This document shows, piece by piece, positions 53,620-64,000 of a stretch of DNA of 64,000 bases. The notes under the pieces were generated by a model. It saw only the letters and a program-made list of their open reading frames with translations. It was not told where the DNA came from and did no database searches. Each line of letters starts with the position of its first letter. The first letter of the stretch is position 1. The translations under genes were made by a program, and so were the position numbers. Source of the DNA: Apostichopus japonicus (Eukaryota; Echinodermata; Holothuroidea; Aspidochirotida; Stichopodidae); the NCBI RefSeq assembly GCF_037975245.1, contig NC_092562.1, positions 15,992,521 through 16,056,520 of the forward strand, read 5' to 3'.

Positions 53620-54110
53620 GTGAAGATGCTTCTCCCCCCTCTCCTTCAGCCATTACCCTTCTCCTCCTATACCTCCCCTTACCCCATTCTCCTACACTTC
53701 ATCCCACTCCTCTCCTCTTCACCCTCTCCCCCTTTCTCTTGGCACCACTCCCTATCCCATCACCCATCCCCTCCCATTTATATCAATCCCTTCAGCACAC
53801 TTCCCCTCCTCCTCACCCTCTCCCCTTCATACCACACTACTGTACTCCCTATACCATCCCAGACATCCCTCTCCCTTCACCACACTTCCCCTCCTCCTCA
53901 CCCTGTCCCTTTCCCACAATACTACTCCCTTCCCCATTAACCATCCCCTCCCATTCATCCAACTCCCTTCACCACACTTCCCCTCCTCCTCACCCTCTCC
54001 CCTTCCCTTCATACCACACAACTCCCCTCCCTTTCACCCATCCCCTCCTTTTCATTCCACGCCCTTCTCCTTCACCACACCTCCCCTCCTTTCTCCCATT
54101 TCCTCCCCTG
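53620..54110 (+). repeat. Polypyrimidine minisatellite (~490 bp)
   Basis: Almost purely C/T on the plus strand. A TTCACCACACTTCCCCTCCT-type unit recurs at 53791, 53876, 53968 and 54071 with variable 85-103-bp spacing. The 169-codon Pro/Ser/Leu frame is a low-complexity artefact. Confidence 0.9.
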
Positions 54111-54254
54111 TGAAATGCATAGAATTATTTGATGAAGATGGTGTATTCAACATAAAGTAAAAATGTTATTGATGTTAATGTAATTTTTAAGCATGACTGC
54201 GGAGCAATCTTGAACAAATTAAAAATGCAAGGGAATGCTTTCTCTTGATTTCAG

Positions 54255-54344
54255 TTGGAATTAGGAGAGATTGATGTCCGAGCTAATTCCTTCAAGGGAT
54301 GCTGGTTGACGAGTCTGCCCGTTGGCAGCAAGATGGATTTGTAG
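54255..54344 (+). CDS. Secreted Cys-rich protein, terminal exon (residues 93-121)
   Basis: Acceptor TTGATTTCAG at 54254. Encodes LELGEIDVRANSFKGCWL, the sixth cysteine (108), a short tail and TAG at 54342-54344. The acidic LELGEID continues directly from the GDDE end of exon 2, which supports the junction. No C-terminal membrane segment or ER-retention signal is visible. Confidence 0.83.
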   Translation: MELGEIDVRANSFKGCWLTSLPVGSKMDL

Positions 54345-54827
54345 AGGACATCAGAGGCTCACGAAGAAACAAGCTGTAAAATGCTCAATTTTCTTTGATT
54401 TTCATCTTGACTGGATTTCCTTGCTGTTCTGTCAAGTATTCGGAGGTATCCTTTATTAGTTGCCCAAAGTAACGTTAGATAAACATTCAATTTTCTCGTT
54501 AAATACTTTCTTTTATGTTGATCTTAGCGGTGCAAGTAACTTTGTTGGAAAGGCATCCTGAATATTGCCGAAGATTGTTGATGTGAATTTTATAAGTGTT
54601 TCTACATGTCTCTCCTGCACCCAACCAGAATGGGGTTTTTTCATAATGAAGCCAAATGAGCTTTGAATTATATTTGAAAGAATGTCACATCTGGGTGCTC
54701 AGTTAAATGGAAGATAATTTCATCCCTTGTCAATTTTATTCCAGCAAGAATGACGAACAGAGTTTTACGCTGTGCAGTAGATCAATTTTGCTGCAATTCT
54801 TGTCTCTGGCTAGAAAAGTACAGTAGC

Positions 54828-54894
54828 AATAAAGTCTACTTTTATCATTATTATTCATCATTTCATTTAATAGAACTACAGTAAGTGCAATAAA
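54828..54894 (+). promoter_or_regulatory. Candidate poly(A) signals of the Cys-rich gene
   Basis: AATAAA occurs at 54828-54833 and again at 54889-54894, about 485 and 545 bp after the stop at 54344. Position and strand suit a 3'UTR of roughly 0.5 kb. No cDNA evidence is available. Confidence 0.5.
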
Positions 54895-55295
54895 AGAAAA
54901 GATTGTTAATTCATTTTAACAAGAAATATTAGAACAGTTGTGTGGTACAGTTTTTACATCACTGCCAAGTATTAACATTGTCAACTCAATTGTACAGCAC
55001 ATAAATGTAATATAAAGTGAATATGGTGCTGCACATCATATAACAAGTCCAAAAATCTTTATAGTTAACGTAACAAAATTAATATCTGTCAGTTTATCCT
55101 TCTACCGAAACAAATTTAGTATAAACATGCCAGATATCCAATATCAACCATTTTCTGACCCAGACAGTCTTGGATGACTTTAAGTGCTAGTCAAAATTGT
55201 GGATGTCCAAGAAAACAAAAACAAATTCATTGCTAGTAATGTTTCTATAACTATTCTGGTTTTTTCAGGATATTCAACTTTAAAATATGCTAACT

Positions 55296-55595
55296 CTCTG
55301 GAAAGCTCCTTTAAAGATAAGTTGCTGATGACATCCGCTCCTCAGTGCAGGCCTAAAATTTAAATGTTCATCCATTGTTTTATAATTTCTAATAACTCAA
55401 TTAAAACATAACTTCATGTATTCAAGCAACCTTGGAAGATATGCATCACCATTTGTCGTTGATCAATCTCTAATGCTGCATTGTAAGCATGTTACTGGAA
55501 GTCATACAAGTCTAATCTTTTCCTAAAGAGTTTTGTGTTGCATCTGAGGAACTGACCAAGTAGCCTGTACATTAGACCAAATATTTCAGCCTCCT
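55296..55595 (+). repeat. Interspersed repeat family, copy F
   Basis: Opens CTCTGGAAAGCTCCTTTAAA, TTGCTGATGACATCCGCTCC and CATTGTTTTATAATTTCTAA. It then has AGCAACCTTGGAAGAT, CACCATTTGTCGTTGATCAA, AAGCATGTTACT, GAGTTTTGTGTTGCATCTGA and TTAGACCAAATATTTCAGCC. It ends before the 3' blocks seen in copies A-C. Confidence 0.6.
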
Positions 55596-56849
55596 TAAAG
55601 GGTGTGAAGATTCACGCAAAAAGAAACGTCTAATGCCGGTAATTTGACCTAGTTTCGATTGAGGTGTAACAGAAGTGTTAAACACCACCATCGATCCCAG
55701 AAAATACACACACACAGCTTGCTACCGTCGGTAATTAGACACTAGTGTACAGTCAGTACATACAGCTGCGGTCAATACCCACAGCACAGTATGCAAACGA
55801 TACAGCGATGGACATCTCAGGTCCAGCTACAGATAACAATTAAGGTATCACGTTTCATTACTGTCTGCATTTTGTAGCGACACGAACAAAACGTCACTTG
55901 CAAGCAACAGAAAGTTAACTTTTTCAGATGGCCGCACGCGGTTTGAGGCGAGTCTTTAATGAAGGGGGTCTCAAATGTTTTAAGGGTGTTTCTCATAAAT
56001 AAAAAAGTGATATATAAATACAACCCTGACTGATATCAGTATGCTTTTAATGATCTATAAAAATCAAATTTGAGTTTGTGCTTAAAGTCATCCTTGAAAA
56101 TATTGCATAAAATTGAAAGTTTCAATCAAGCTTCTACTGCTGTTAATGGCATCCCTGATGGAATAATAGCATGTTATGCAGAATACACGTTATTGATTTA
56201 GTGTACCTAATGTATTCAGTCTTAAAGTGCAGAAAATATTCCATCCTAATATAGCACCCTGGGAAAGCAGTCTCCTACCCTGTTAAACTCATTAAACACA
56301 TGAAATGCAGATCATCCAATCCCGTGTTCCGGTAGAATAGGTCTGTGACTGTAACACCATCTACCGTGTTTACTGGGTTAAAGTGATAATTCACTGAAAA
56401 AATCATGAACCATCATATTTCGTCTAAAGAAAGGAACAGAGAAAAGTGAAATTTGAATTGTCACCTATATGTAAGAAACATTGTCCTTAACCCCTTTATC
56501 AATTTATAGAAAAATATCAGAAATTTGATCATTTTATTAAGATACAGCTCAGTTTTGTGTGAATTTGTCATACATTGGTTTTTGACATTTGAAGATATTC
56601 AAATTTGTTTGTGGTTCCTTCATTTCGTGAAATCATTTCTTAACTCTGAATATGTTCGAAACTCTTCAGCGAAACTATGAGAGACTGACATAGTTTGTCC
56701 AAACTAATTATAGAAATTTCCTGAATGGGACTATGAGGTTGTAATTGTAAAGTTTCAATCATAATCATAATTGCAGCATACTGGGCATGAACAGAAAATG
56801 TTTACTCCCCTCTCCCCTCCAAATGTACAGCAAAAATGTTTGTATGTAA
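55596..56849. other. Noncoding; CpG-containing island within
   Basis: 55604-55990 is less AT-rich and richer in CpG than its flanks, opening AAGGGTGTGAAGATTCACGC and including GCCGGTAATTTGACC. It may be another repeat family. The remainder is AT-rich with no gene. Confidence 0.45.
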
Positions 56850-57140
56850 AACTGTATGATCGCCACAAACACAACATTCAGCCATCCTCTATTTGTTAGA
56901 GTTAATAAACCATCCGCAAGTTTTACACTGCATAGCATATTTTATTCTCCTTCCATTGACTCATATCTAAATAAGTGGAACAGTTTGCCTGAGAAAGTTG
57001 TACTTGCAAGTAGTGTCAATGGGTTTAAGAATGCTTTGGACAAGCACTTTAAGCATTGTAATCTGGTCTGAGTGTTTGTGTCTTCAGTTTTTATTTCTCT
57101 CTCATATAGGGTCCTTGATGTCCCTCCTGATCCTTTTTTT
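56850..57140 (+). mobile_element. LINE 3' fragment (CR1/L2-like reverse transcriptase end)
   Basis: The plus-strand frame 56856-57071 contains DSYLNKWNSLPEKVVLASSV followed by NGFKNALDKHF. This is the typical last segment of non-LTR retrotransposon ORF2 (WNSLP..VV.A.S.N.FK..LD). The frame is 71 codons and the rest of ORF2 is absent. A stop and a short 3'UTR with CTTGATGTCCCTCCTGATCC follow. 5' truncation is usual for LINE insertions. Confidence 0.8.
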
Positions 57141-60100
57141 CTACTAAACTAAACTACATATATAGCAGAGTCTAGCTACAACATGCAACATTAAATATGT
57201 CTTCCTTCATCATCCAGAGAAATAAAGGCTATTCAAACAGATGGAGAGGAATAACTAGAGAATTATATCAAGTCCTGTGAAGTGTAATAAATATCCTGTG
57301 AATCCGATGAATATTTTATGGACATTGATACACAGCTTTCAACATTTGAACATTTCAACTGAATTATTAACAGCAGGGACATTTAACTGACATTTTGAAC
57401 CATTCAGTTTCTTACAAAACACTCAGCATGTGCACAAAGCTTTGCTCTATCTTTTGCTGGTTCATATCTAGAAATTAGATCATCTCTGTAATAAATAAGA
57501 AAATATTACTAAATTTGTCATTGTTTAGTGATTGTGCGTTTAATGCTGGGTTCTTATTAATTTGAAGAAATTACCAGCAGGGGGGATAAACTCAGATGTA
57601 GAAAAAAAAAGTACAGGAGACAACAAGAATCCAGGTTACCCACAGCTTGTTCTTCAACTACAATCAAATTTATTATTAAACACTTCTTTCGTACAAGACA
57701 ACGAAACGTTTTGCATATTAATATTTACAGAATAAAGTGATAGATACCATATCATGATCGACTACAAACCGTGGAGTTTTCAATCTAGAATTATGGATGT
57801 AAAAGCTGTACAAAAACAAGGCACTTTGCATCAGCATGCCTCACTTACATGTCTCCACTCAAAGTATGCACTCTTAACTACCAGAATAGCAAGTTCTACA
57901 CTCTCTACATCTTCCATGTTAACTTAAGGTAACCACAAATTAAATGTTAAAAAAAAAAAATGCTCATGTTTGCAAAGTTGCCAAAGACACACCAGAAGTC
58001 TGGGATTTATATATGAACACACATCAGCTTCTGTTCTTTAATTAATTTTTTTTGGGGGGGGGGGGGTGGAAGGAAGGGGTGAAAAAACTCCCATATACAA
58101 ATGACACTGGTTTCATATATCTTACCTTAAGTATTAAATTTGTCTTGAAGAAATATGCTCGTAAATTTTGTGCTTTTACTTGGCCCTATAGGAATTAATA
58201 ATACAGAACAATACAATCACACCTAATTTTTCTTTCTCACAATTTTCTTTGCTTTTTCTAATAAGTTGTTAAAGTCCTATCACTAGAATATTCAATTTAT
58301 TGCCGATGCCATGCATGTATACATGCCTGTGACTGAATGAACACCTACATACGTTTTGTAAGGGTTGTCGTCTGGTATTCGTCCTTCTTGGTAATTAAAA
58401 TTAGGTGAATTCCATCCAAATCTACTATTTTCAAGTACACAGTTCACTGTTCATTAAAACCACAACATCTGTCGTTGACATTTATGTCATTGTATCTGTT
58501 TTCATCTCTAGCCAAGGTTATCCGTTTCGTTCATTTGAAAATTATCAACTCCCCGATCAGATTTATCACTGCATGAATAGAACTGGAAATTGGATGTGAA
58601 GTAGGAAACACCTCTCACATAAAGCTAAAAATGTAGAGCTAAAATCTAGGTCAATTCCATCTGCACAAGGAAACCATTATTACGTTAAAATCCTGTGGAG
58701 GTGAATGCCGGTTGTGTAATATGAGACGTTCATCGGATGTCACAAACCTTCAAGAAACCAGAGGGGTTTGGAACTTGAGATGTTTCACGGTAAGCCACCG
58801 CATAAGGTAGAACCTACCATGGGCTGAAAATGGTCACATTTGGTCAAACTTTTACATTTCAATTCACTGTGACTTTCCATTAAAGTTACAGGTTGAGTTT
58901 GTGTATTACACTTAATGACTTCTAATTGATTTTTTACCTTCAATTATCGAATCCTGTCGCTTTACTTAATTTGCCCTTTCACACTGTTGTTTCACTGCGC
59001 CATGAGCATCGTTTTGAGGGATATCAACTCATTACAAATGTTCATCCTTACTATTATTAAGAAAAATGTTTGTCATAAATAATTGCAAAGGGAAGAAATC
59101 AGAAACTACAGAAAGCCGATGTCAATGAGACGAGATATGAATAGTCACACCAATTCTGGCGTTAAACTGGCAGAGTCTACAAAAATAACAGAAAATAACC
59201 TACAAAAATAAAGGGACCCCCGGCCCATCTTCTAGCCCCTAATCAATGAGTGCAAAGACCTCTAACATATGGTAATTAACAATGTGACATCACAATCAAT
59301 TCCAAAGTACTCAATTATTTACAAGCAATAACAATCTAACTCACAGATCTTCAAATGACAATTTAAAAACAACTTGCATACAGATTAATATGTTTCAGCT
59401 TCCATAACACTTAGACATGCAACCTTTATAATTTTTTTTTTTTACAAAAACCAAAACAATTTCATCCATTGTCCCCCTCCCTAGAGGGAAAACAGGCTAA
59501 ATAGTAAACAATTATCTACATACAGCTAGTGTTCGGCTTATCTTAACAATAATAATAATAAATAATAATGATAATAGTTGGTCGGTATGTGAGATCCTGA
59601 CTAATACGGTAACTGTATTAAAAACAATCCATTTTAACTGCAATTTGGTAAAATAACCAACTTTTTCCCTGGAAGAATATTGCTTATAATGGATATAATA
59701 TTTGTTCTATTATTTCCCAAGAGGTTGACAGAGACTGTGACTGCACTTTTTGCCTACGTCATTCTAGTCCTTCTAATACATTACATCAAACATTAGTTCA
59801 CGGCTCATTGGGTGTGTTGATGGGGTGTGCGCTGGACTCTCACAGCAGTTTCAGCGACATGGCATATATGCCCTATGGACATTTCTTACATGGCCATGAT
59901 AAACCGTGATAAACTAAGTGGCTTCTAGCTTATAATAAATGGTTGCTAGTCCTCCAGTGAACTCATTTTCTTTTGCAAGGATGTACAGTTTAATCAGGAA
60001 ATGCACTATACCACACTTGGTATGATTAGAACAAATATTTTGTTAACACCTCTGACAGTTATTAAAGATTTGAATTATTACTGAAATTTCATCTTTCTAA

Positions 60101-60922
60101 CAGTCCCAAACAACACTATAGAATTACAAACACCTGTAACCTGGAGAAGATTGATGATCCAAAATAGGTTAAATTTTGACTAGTACAACTGATGTTGTCA
60201 AATATAAAATCTAAACCAAGTACCCATAATCCTCATTCTGGTAAAAATTGTGTTTCTCATACAGCGGTCTCAGCACTAACCTTACCCAGAGTGTGAGAGG
60301 ACATACAAATATAAGAGGGCTTCAGCAATCATGAAGTGAAAATGTGTCTATTTTATCTTCTACATGAGAGCAGCAGCTCAGATAGAGAGAAACACTGTAT
60401 CTTTCAATAGAGCTTTAAATATTTCAACTACTCCTTCTGTCTCAAGCTGCAGAGGGTGACATCTTTAATATTGCTATGATTTAGGGCAAATAATACCTAC
60501 AGTGTATGACATATAACCATGGCCACCTGGCATAAGGCAATGTTAATTTAGTGTCCAAATTTTGTGTAGCAGTTTAAGGAGGCTCTGAAGACTACTATAC
60601 ATCTGTGGACTTTCACAACGATCTGACCAGTTTGCAGTGCATTTTGCAATACTGGATAAATCGTTCCCTGTGCAATCTAAGTCTACATGGCATTAGTGCT
60701 TGTATTAAACAAAACTGACCCAATGATGGATATAATATCATACACAAAATGCAGAAGTGGCTTTTATGCATTTTGTCATTAAAGAACAACCCCTCCCCCC
60801 CCAAAAAAAAAAGATATGGTGGCATGTAGTACCCTGAAAACCCAACTTACCACAGAGTTTCACAATCTCTAATATTTTTACATATTAATTTATCTTGGAG
60901 CTGATAGTGTTTTTGCAATAGT
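57072..60922. other. Convergent intergenic region and SMC2 3' side
   Basis: No convincing coding sequence on either strand. It must contain the SMC2 3'UTR (minus strand). Candidate minus-strand AATAAA signals appear as TTTATT on the plus strand at 58296-58301 and 57668-57673. (AAT)n-like repeat near 59547-59572. A G-run lies near 58054-58066. Confidence 0.4.
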
Positions 60923-61144
60923 TCAGTTGACTTCGGTGAGAGCTTGATCAATTCGCTGACGTTTGCTCTTATTATCCTTCTTGCCTGTTCCTTTGCCGCT
61001 GCGAGAGCTCCCGACAGATGCGAGTGGAGCGTGAGACTCCTTCTGGGCGTAACGGGTCACGGTGGACACCCCGTCCACAAACTTGGTCTTGAACAGGACG
61101 TTGGCATTGTTGAACATGCCATCCTTCAGGGAAACCACAATGAA
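60923..61144 (-). CDS. smc2: SMC2 (condensin subunit) last coding exon
   Basis: Read on the minus strand, the exon follows a TTCTCTTCGTTTAG acceptor and starts [20 protein letters not shown], then [12 protein letters not shown]. This is the C-terminal end of SMC2, the ATPase core subunit of condensin I and II, and matches the vertebrate C-terminus closely. The segment belongs to the C-terminal ATPase head lobe after the Walker B/D-loop region, which is coded upstream and outside the window. The following tail of about 40 residues is Ser/Lys/Gly-rich with basic clusters ([11 protein letters not shown]), poorly conserved and possibly a nuclear localisation or DNA-contact tail. TGA at 60925-60923. 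The exon opens in phase 0. No other SMC2 exon is visible to 64000, so the last intron exceeds 2.8 kb. Confidence 0.92.
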   Translation of the reverse strand, partial: FIVVSLKDGMFNNANVLFKTKFVDGVSTVTRYAQKESHAPLASVGSSRSGKGTGKKDNKSKRQRIDQALTEVN

Positions 61145-64000
61145 CTAAACGAAGAGAAATGAACAGAGATGGTGGTGAGTAGCAGTTCCATATAGAAGGT
61201 GATCAAAGGATACATGTTTTTCTTCATGTTTGAGAGAAAAATGAAGAAAACACCTCGCAAAAGGAAAACTTGGTAATAAGAGCAATATTTCTCCTTCATT
61301 TAAGTAACCAGTCTTCTCAATTTCAGAGTGTCAAACTAAGAAGATTCAAGAGGTTGCGGAGTATGCAAGGACCAGAACGGTCATAGCATTCTCTTTTTGG
61401 TTTAGTCTCATCTCAGTGTCTTTTAACTTTGACAGTTGGCTTGTGTTATTGGCATAATTCAAAATTATCCAAAGCATTGACAACTGTCATAGTTCATAGT
61501 GACCAAACAATATAATCTCATCGTTACAACATCTTTTTCTAAAACTAGAAGGGAAGTACCATGTTTGATGGAAAAATAAATATCTCGAGTAAGAACTTGG
61601 GTCGTTAGCCGTGTTGCAAAGTATTATGACATTTTCTCAAACATGGAGAATAAGGTTAGAAATATACATTACTTAATTTACTTTAATAGTAATAAATGTT
61701 AATACAGGCCACCACTTTGTTTTGTACCCCCTCCTAAACAATTCTGTTACCAAACTGGTTAAAAATTCCACACAACACAACTGTTTGAAGAGTTTTTTTA
61801 TCTTCATTTTTGCTGTAATATGAATCTGTCCGCATCTCAAAGAAGACCACAGAATGAAAATACCACAGAACAAAAGGAAAACTGAGAAGAAAAAATAGTC
61901 AAGCAAAATATCATCTAACCAATTTAAGAAAATTATAAAAATGAAAGAAAGATAGAAAAAGAAAGCTCTGAAGCAGCCTTCGGGGAAAACTTTGTAAAAC
62001 TGGCACTCGAGATGTTTATTGACCTCGTTTATTTCACGGACAGATTCATCAATTTGAACTGAATAATACACAAGGTCTATTTATGGCAGGCCGTGTTATT
62101 GGATCAATGCATTCATTACGCATCAACTGACTCCCCAAAGTGGTTTTAAGGAAGGAAGCTTCAAGCAGGTCGCACAAATGTGCGACCAGGAACAACCGTG
62201 GATGCACTAACAAACAAACTGGGGGGGGGGGGGAACGTTCTAGTCACGTGGGTCGGGACGGATAGTTTGTGGTGCAGATGTTCTAATTATCATGTCATTT
62301 GCATTATTTACCCACAGTCTGTTTACTCCACAAAGCGGGAGCTGTTTTGATGTTTTTTTTTGCTGTGATGAGCAGAATTTTATTGTCAGTTTGGAATACT
62401 AGATCTAGATCTTTATCCATGCATTTCTTTGTGAGAGATTTTCAGGTTTGGAGGATGGTGGCATTACAAAACAACAGTTTGATGACAAACACAAATGTAT
62501 TTAATCTTATAGTGGAACATTAATATGAGCTCTGAACTGCTCTTGGGGGTATTTTCTTACTTAATTTAAGTAAGTCAGTCTGGTAAGAACACTAAATAAG
62601 TAATTTGATATTGCAGTTCATCTATGGGATACTGGATTTCTTTTTTCAAAATGGAGAATGAATAACTGTCCCACTTAAAAAGGTGGGGTGGGGATAGTGC
62701 CTGAAATGTGCTTACTTTTGGTCTTCATGGCACTGTATTAACTTAAAGGTCAATGATGAAGACATAAAAAAATGTTGACCACAAAATCAATCACAACCCC
62801 TTTGCCTCTCTCTGCCCCACCCCAAAAAATTGCCTCTTCCAATTACTAAAGATGAGTGTTTGGAGAAGCTTGAAATAATTCTTCCTTTCTTAACTTCTTG
62901 GACCTCATCCCTAGTGATGAATGCATTTCTTCATATGACAACCTTAATCATCATCCGTTAAGATTGGAAGTAAGGGAAGACAGTGATGACACACCAAGCA
63001 ATTCTCCAAAACAACTATTTCTATCATCAAACAATTTATAAGACAGAAAACATGAATCCAAATCACCGAGACACAGATGATAATACCTATCCAATGCTGG
63101 TAACGTGGGAACTTTGTCCTTGGCTTCGGAATGACCGATAAGATCCTGTTTTCTTGTGACTCATCTTCTAGCTCTATTAGATATATACACACACAAGTAA
63201 TTTACTGTCAAGACCATCGCATCCGGATGATATTGCCACATCCCCCCCCCCCCCCCCCCGAATCTGCAGAGTATCATCTTAATTAAGTAAATTGACAATT
63301 CCCACGGCAACTCTTTCATTACGAAAGTAGACGACAACAAGAAATGTGTACCCAAGATTTTTGCATAGCGTTACATACAGTGTGAAGTGTTTGATACAAA
63401 ATATATGTGTTAAAGAAGATGACAGAAATATAGTAGTGTGGCTTTATAATGTGGGTGTTGTTTTTTTTATTCTTTGACAGAATTGTTAATAATTTATTTC
63501 TTTAAATGAAATTGAAAGACTTTATTATTGGATATTTACGATTTTTTGTTTACATTTTCCATGAAGAAATATATAAGCCATTACAACATATGAAAATTTG
63601 CACAGTGAGCGATTGGTACAACATAGCAAAGTGTGATACAAATATGGCCAAAGCTACCACACGTCATTTTATGATAAATATCAAATCATAAAGCTGTCTA
63701 TAGCTGTTTTGCAAGTTTGTAAATGCTAAATTTAATTTATAGTCCTTGATGGGAATCTTCAAAGTTTGGTTTCAATTTGGCAACTTCAACTTTGGTTTCA
63801 AAGTTGCAAAAGTGGCAATGCAGCTCGCATCTATTGAAAAATACCCTCGAGTAATCGAGGATATAAAAATGAAAAGGGATTAACTTGACATAAATATTCA
63901 TGAACGGTAACAATATTATATTTGATAGAGAAGAAAGATAACAATATCTTTTTGTTCTGAAAGAGAGACTTGACTGTCTCTTATAGTAAAGAAGATGTGA
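61145..64000 (-). other. SMC2 last intron (partial)
   Basis: No sequence resembling the preceding SMC2 exon (signature LSGGQ, DEVDAALD) can be read on the minus strand. The 132-residue minus-strand frame at 61673-62071 is Phe/Ile/Leu-rich, resembles nothing and is taken as chance. A C-run of about 18 lies at 63242-63259 and a G-run at 62221-62233. Otherwise nothing recognisable. Confidence 0.6.

Noticed and set aside
53604-54113. 169-codon Pro/Ser/Leu-rich ORF
   Set aside because: Translation of the polypyrimidine minisatellite; low complexity in every frame.
61673-62071. 132-codon minus-strand ORF with hydrophobic stretches
   Set aside because: Phe/Ile/Leu-rich from T-rich intron sequence; no match to SMC2 or any family I know.

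Overview
The window is eukaryotic nuclear DNA: AT-rich, with short coding exons separated by long introns that have canonical GT..AG borders, abundant microsatellites, and remnants of DNA transposons, a tRNA-derived SINE and a LINE. The Rab3 protein is close to animal Rab3, and the repeat types are those of marine invertebrates. I infer an invertebrate deuterostome, most likely an echinoderm (possibly a sea cucumber). This rests on protein similarity and recall of repeat families, not on a database search.

Three genes can be supported. (1) A complete coding set for the synaptic small GTPase Rab3 lies on the + strand, in four coding exons (13030-13257, 26939-27057, 30849-30973, 32733-32920). 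They join in frame to 219 residues with all G-box motifs and a C-terminal Cys-Ala-Cys prenylation signal. The first coding exon starts exactly at the ATG behind a splice acceptor, so a 5' noncoding exon must lie further upstream. (2) A second + strand gene has three exons (47237-47374, 51284-51421, 54255-54344). It encodes a 121-residue predicted secreted protein with six cysteines after the signal peptide, which I do not recognise by name. (3) The last coding exon of the condensin subunit SMC2 (60923-61144) lies on the - strand; the rest of that gene is beyond the right edge. Genes 2 and 3 are therefore convergent. No functional link between the three is visible.

Layout: 1-13029 is upstream noncoding DNA with microsatellites, a duplicated foldback block near 6.5 kb and two adjacent copies of an interspersed repeat near 9.4-10.1 kb. 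13-33 kb is Rab3 with a 13.7-kb intron that holds 55-bp and 79-bp tandem repeats and a tiny hAT-like element; its next intron holds a 399-bp hAT-type element with a perfect 8-bp target duplication. 33-47 kb is intergenic with a SINE, a second large hAT-type element and possible regulatory DNA. 47-54 kb is the secreted-protein gene, with a long (TA)n block next to a splice donor and a polypyrimidine minisatellite. 54-61 kb is the convergent intergenic region with another interspersed-repeat copy and a LINE 3' end. 61-64 kb is SMC2 intron.

I found no prokaryote-style system, CRISPR array, rRNA gene or intact tRNA gene. The most notable unexplained feature is a roughly 300-370-bp repeat family with six copies in this window, all in the same orientation.
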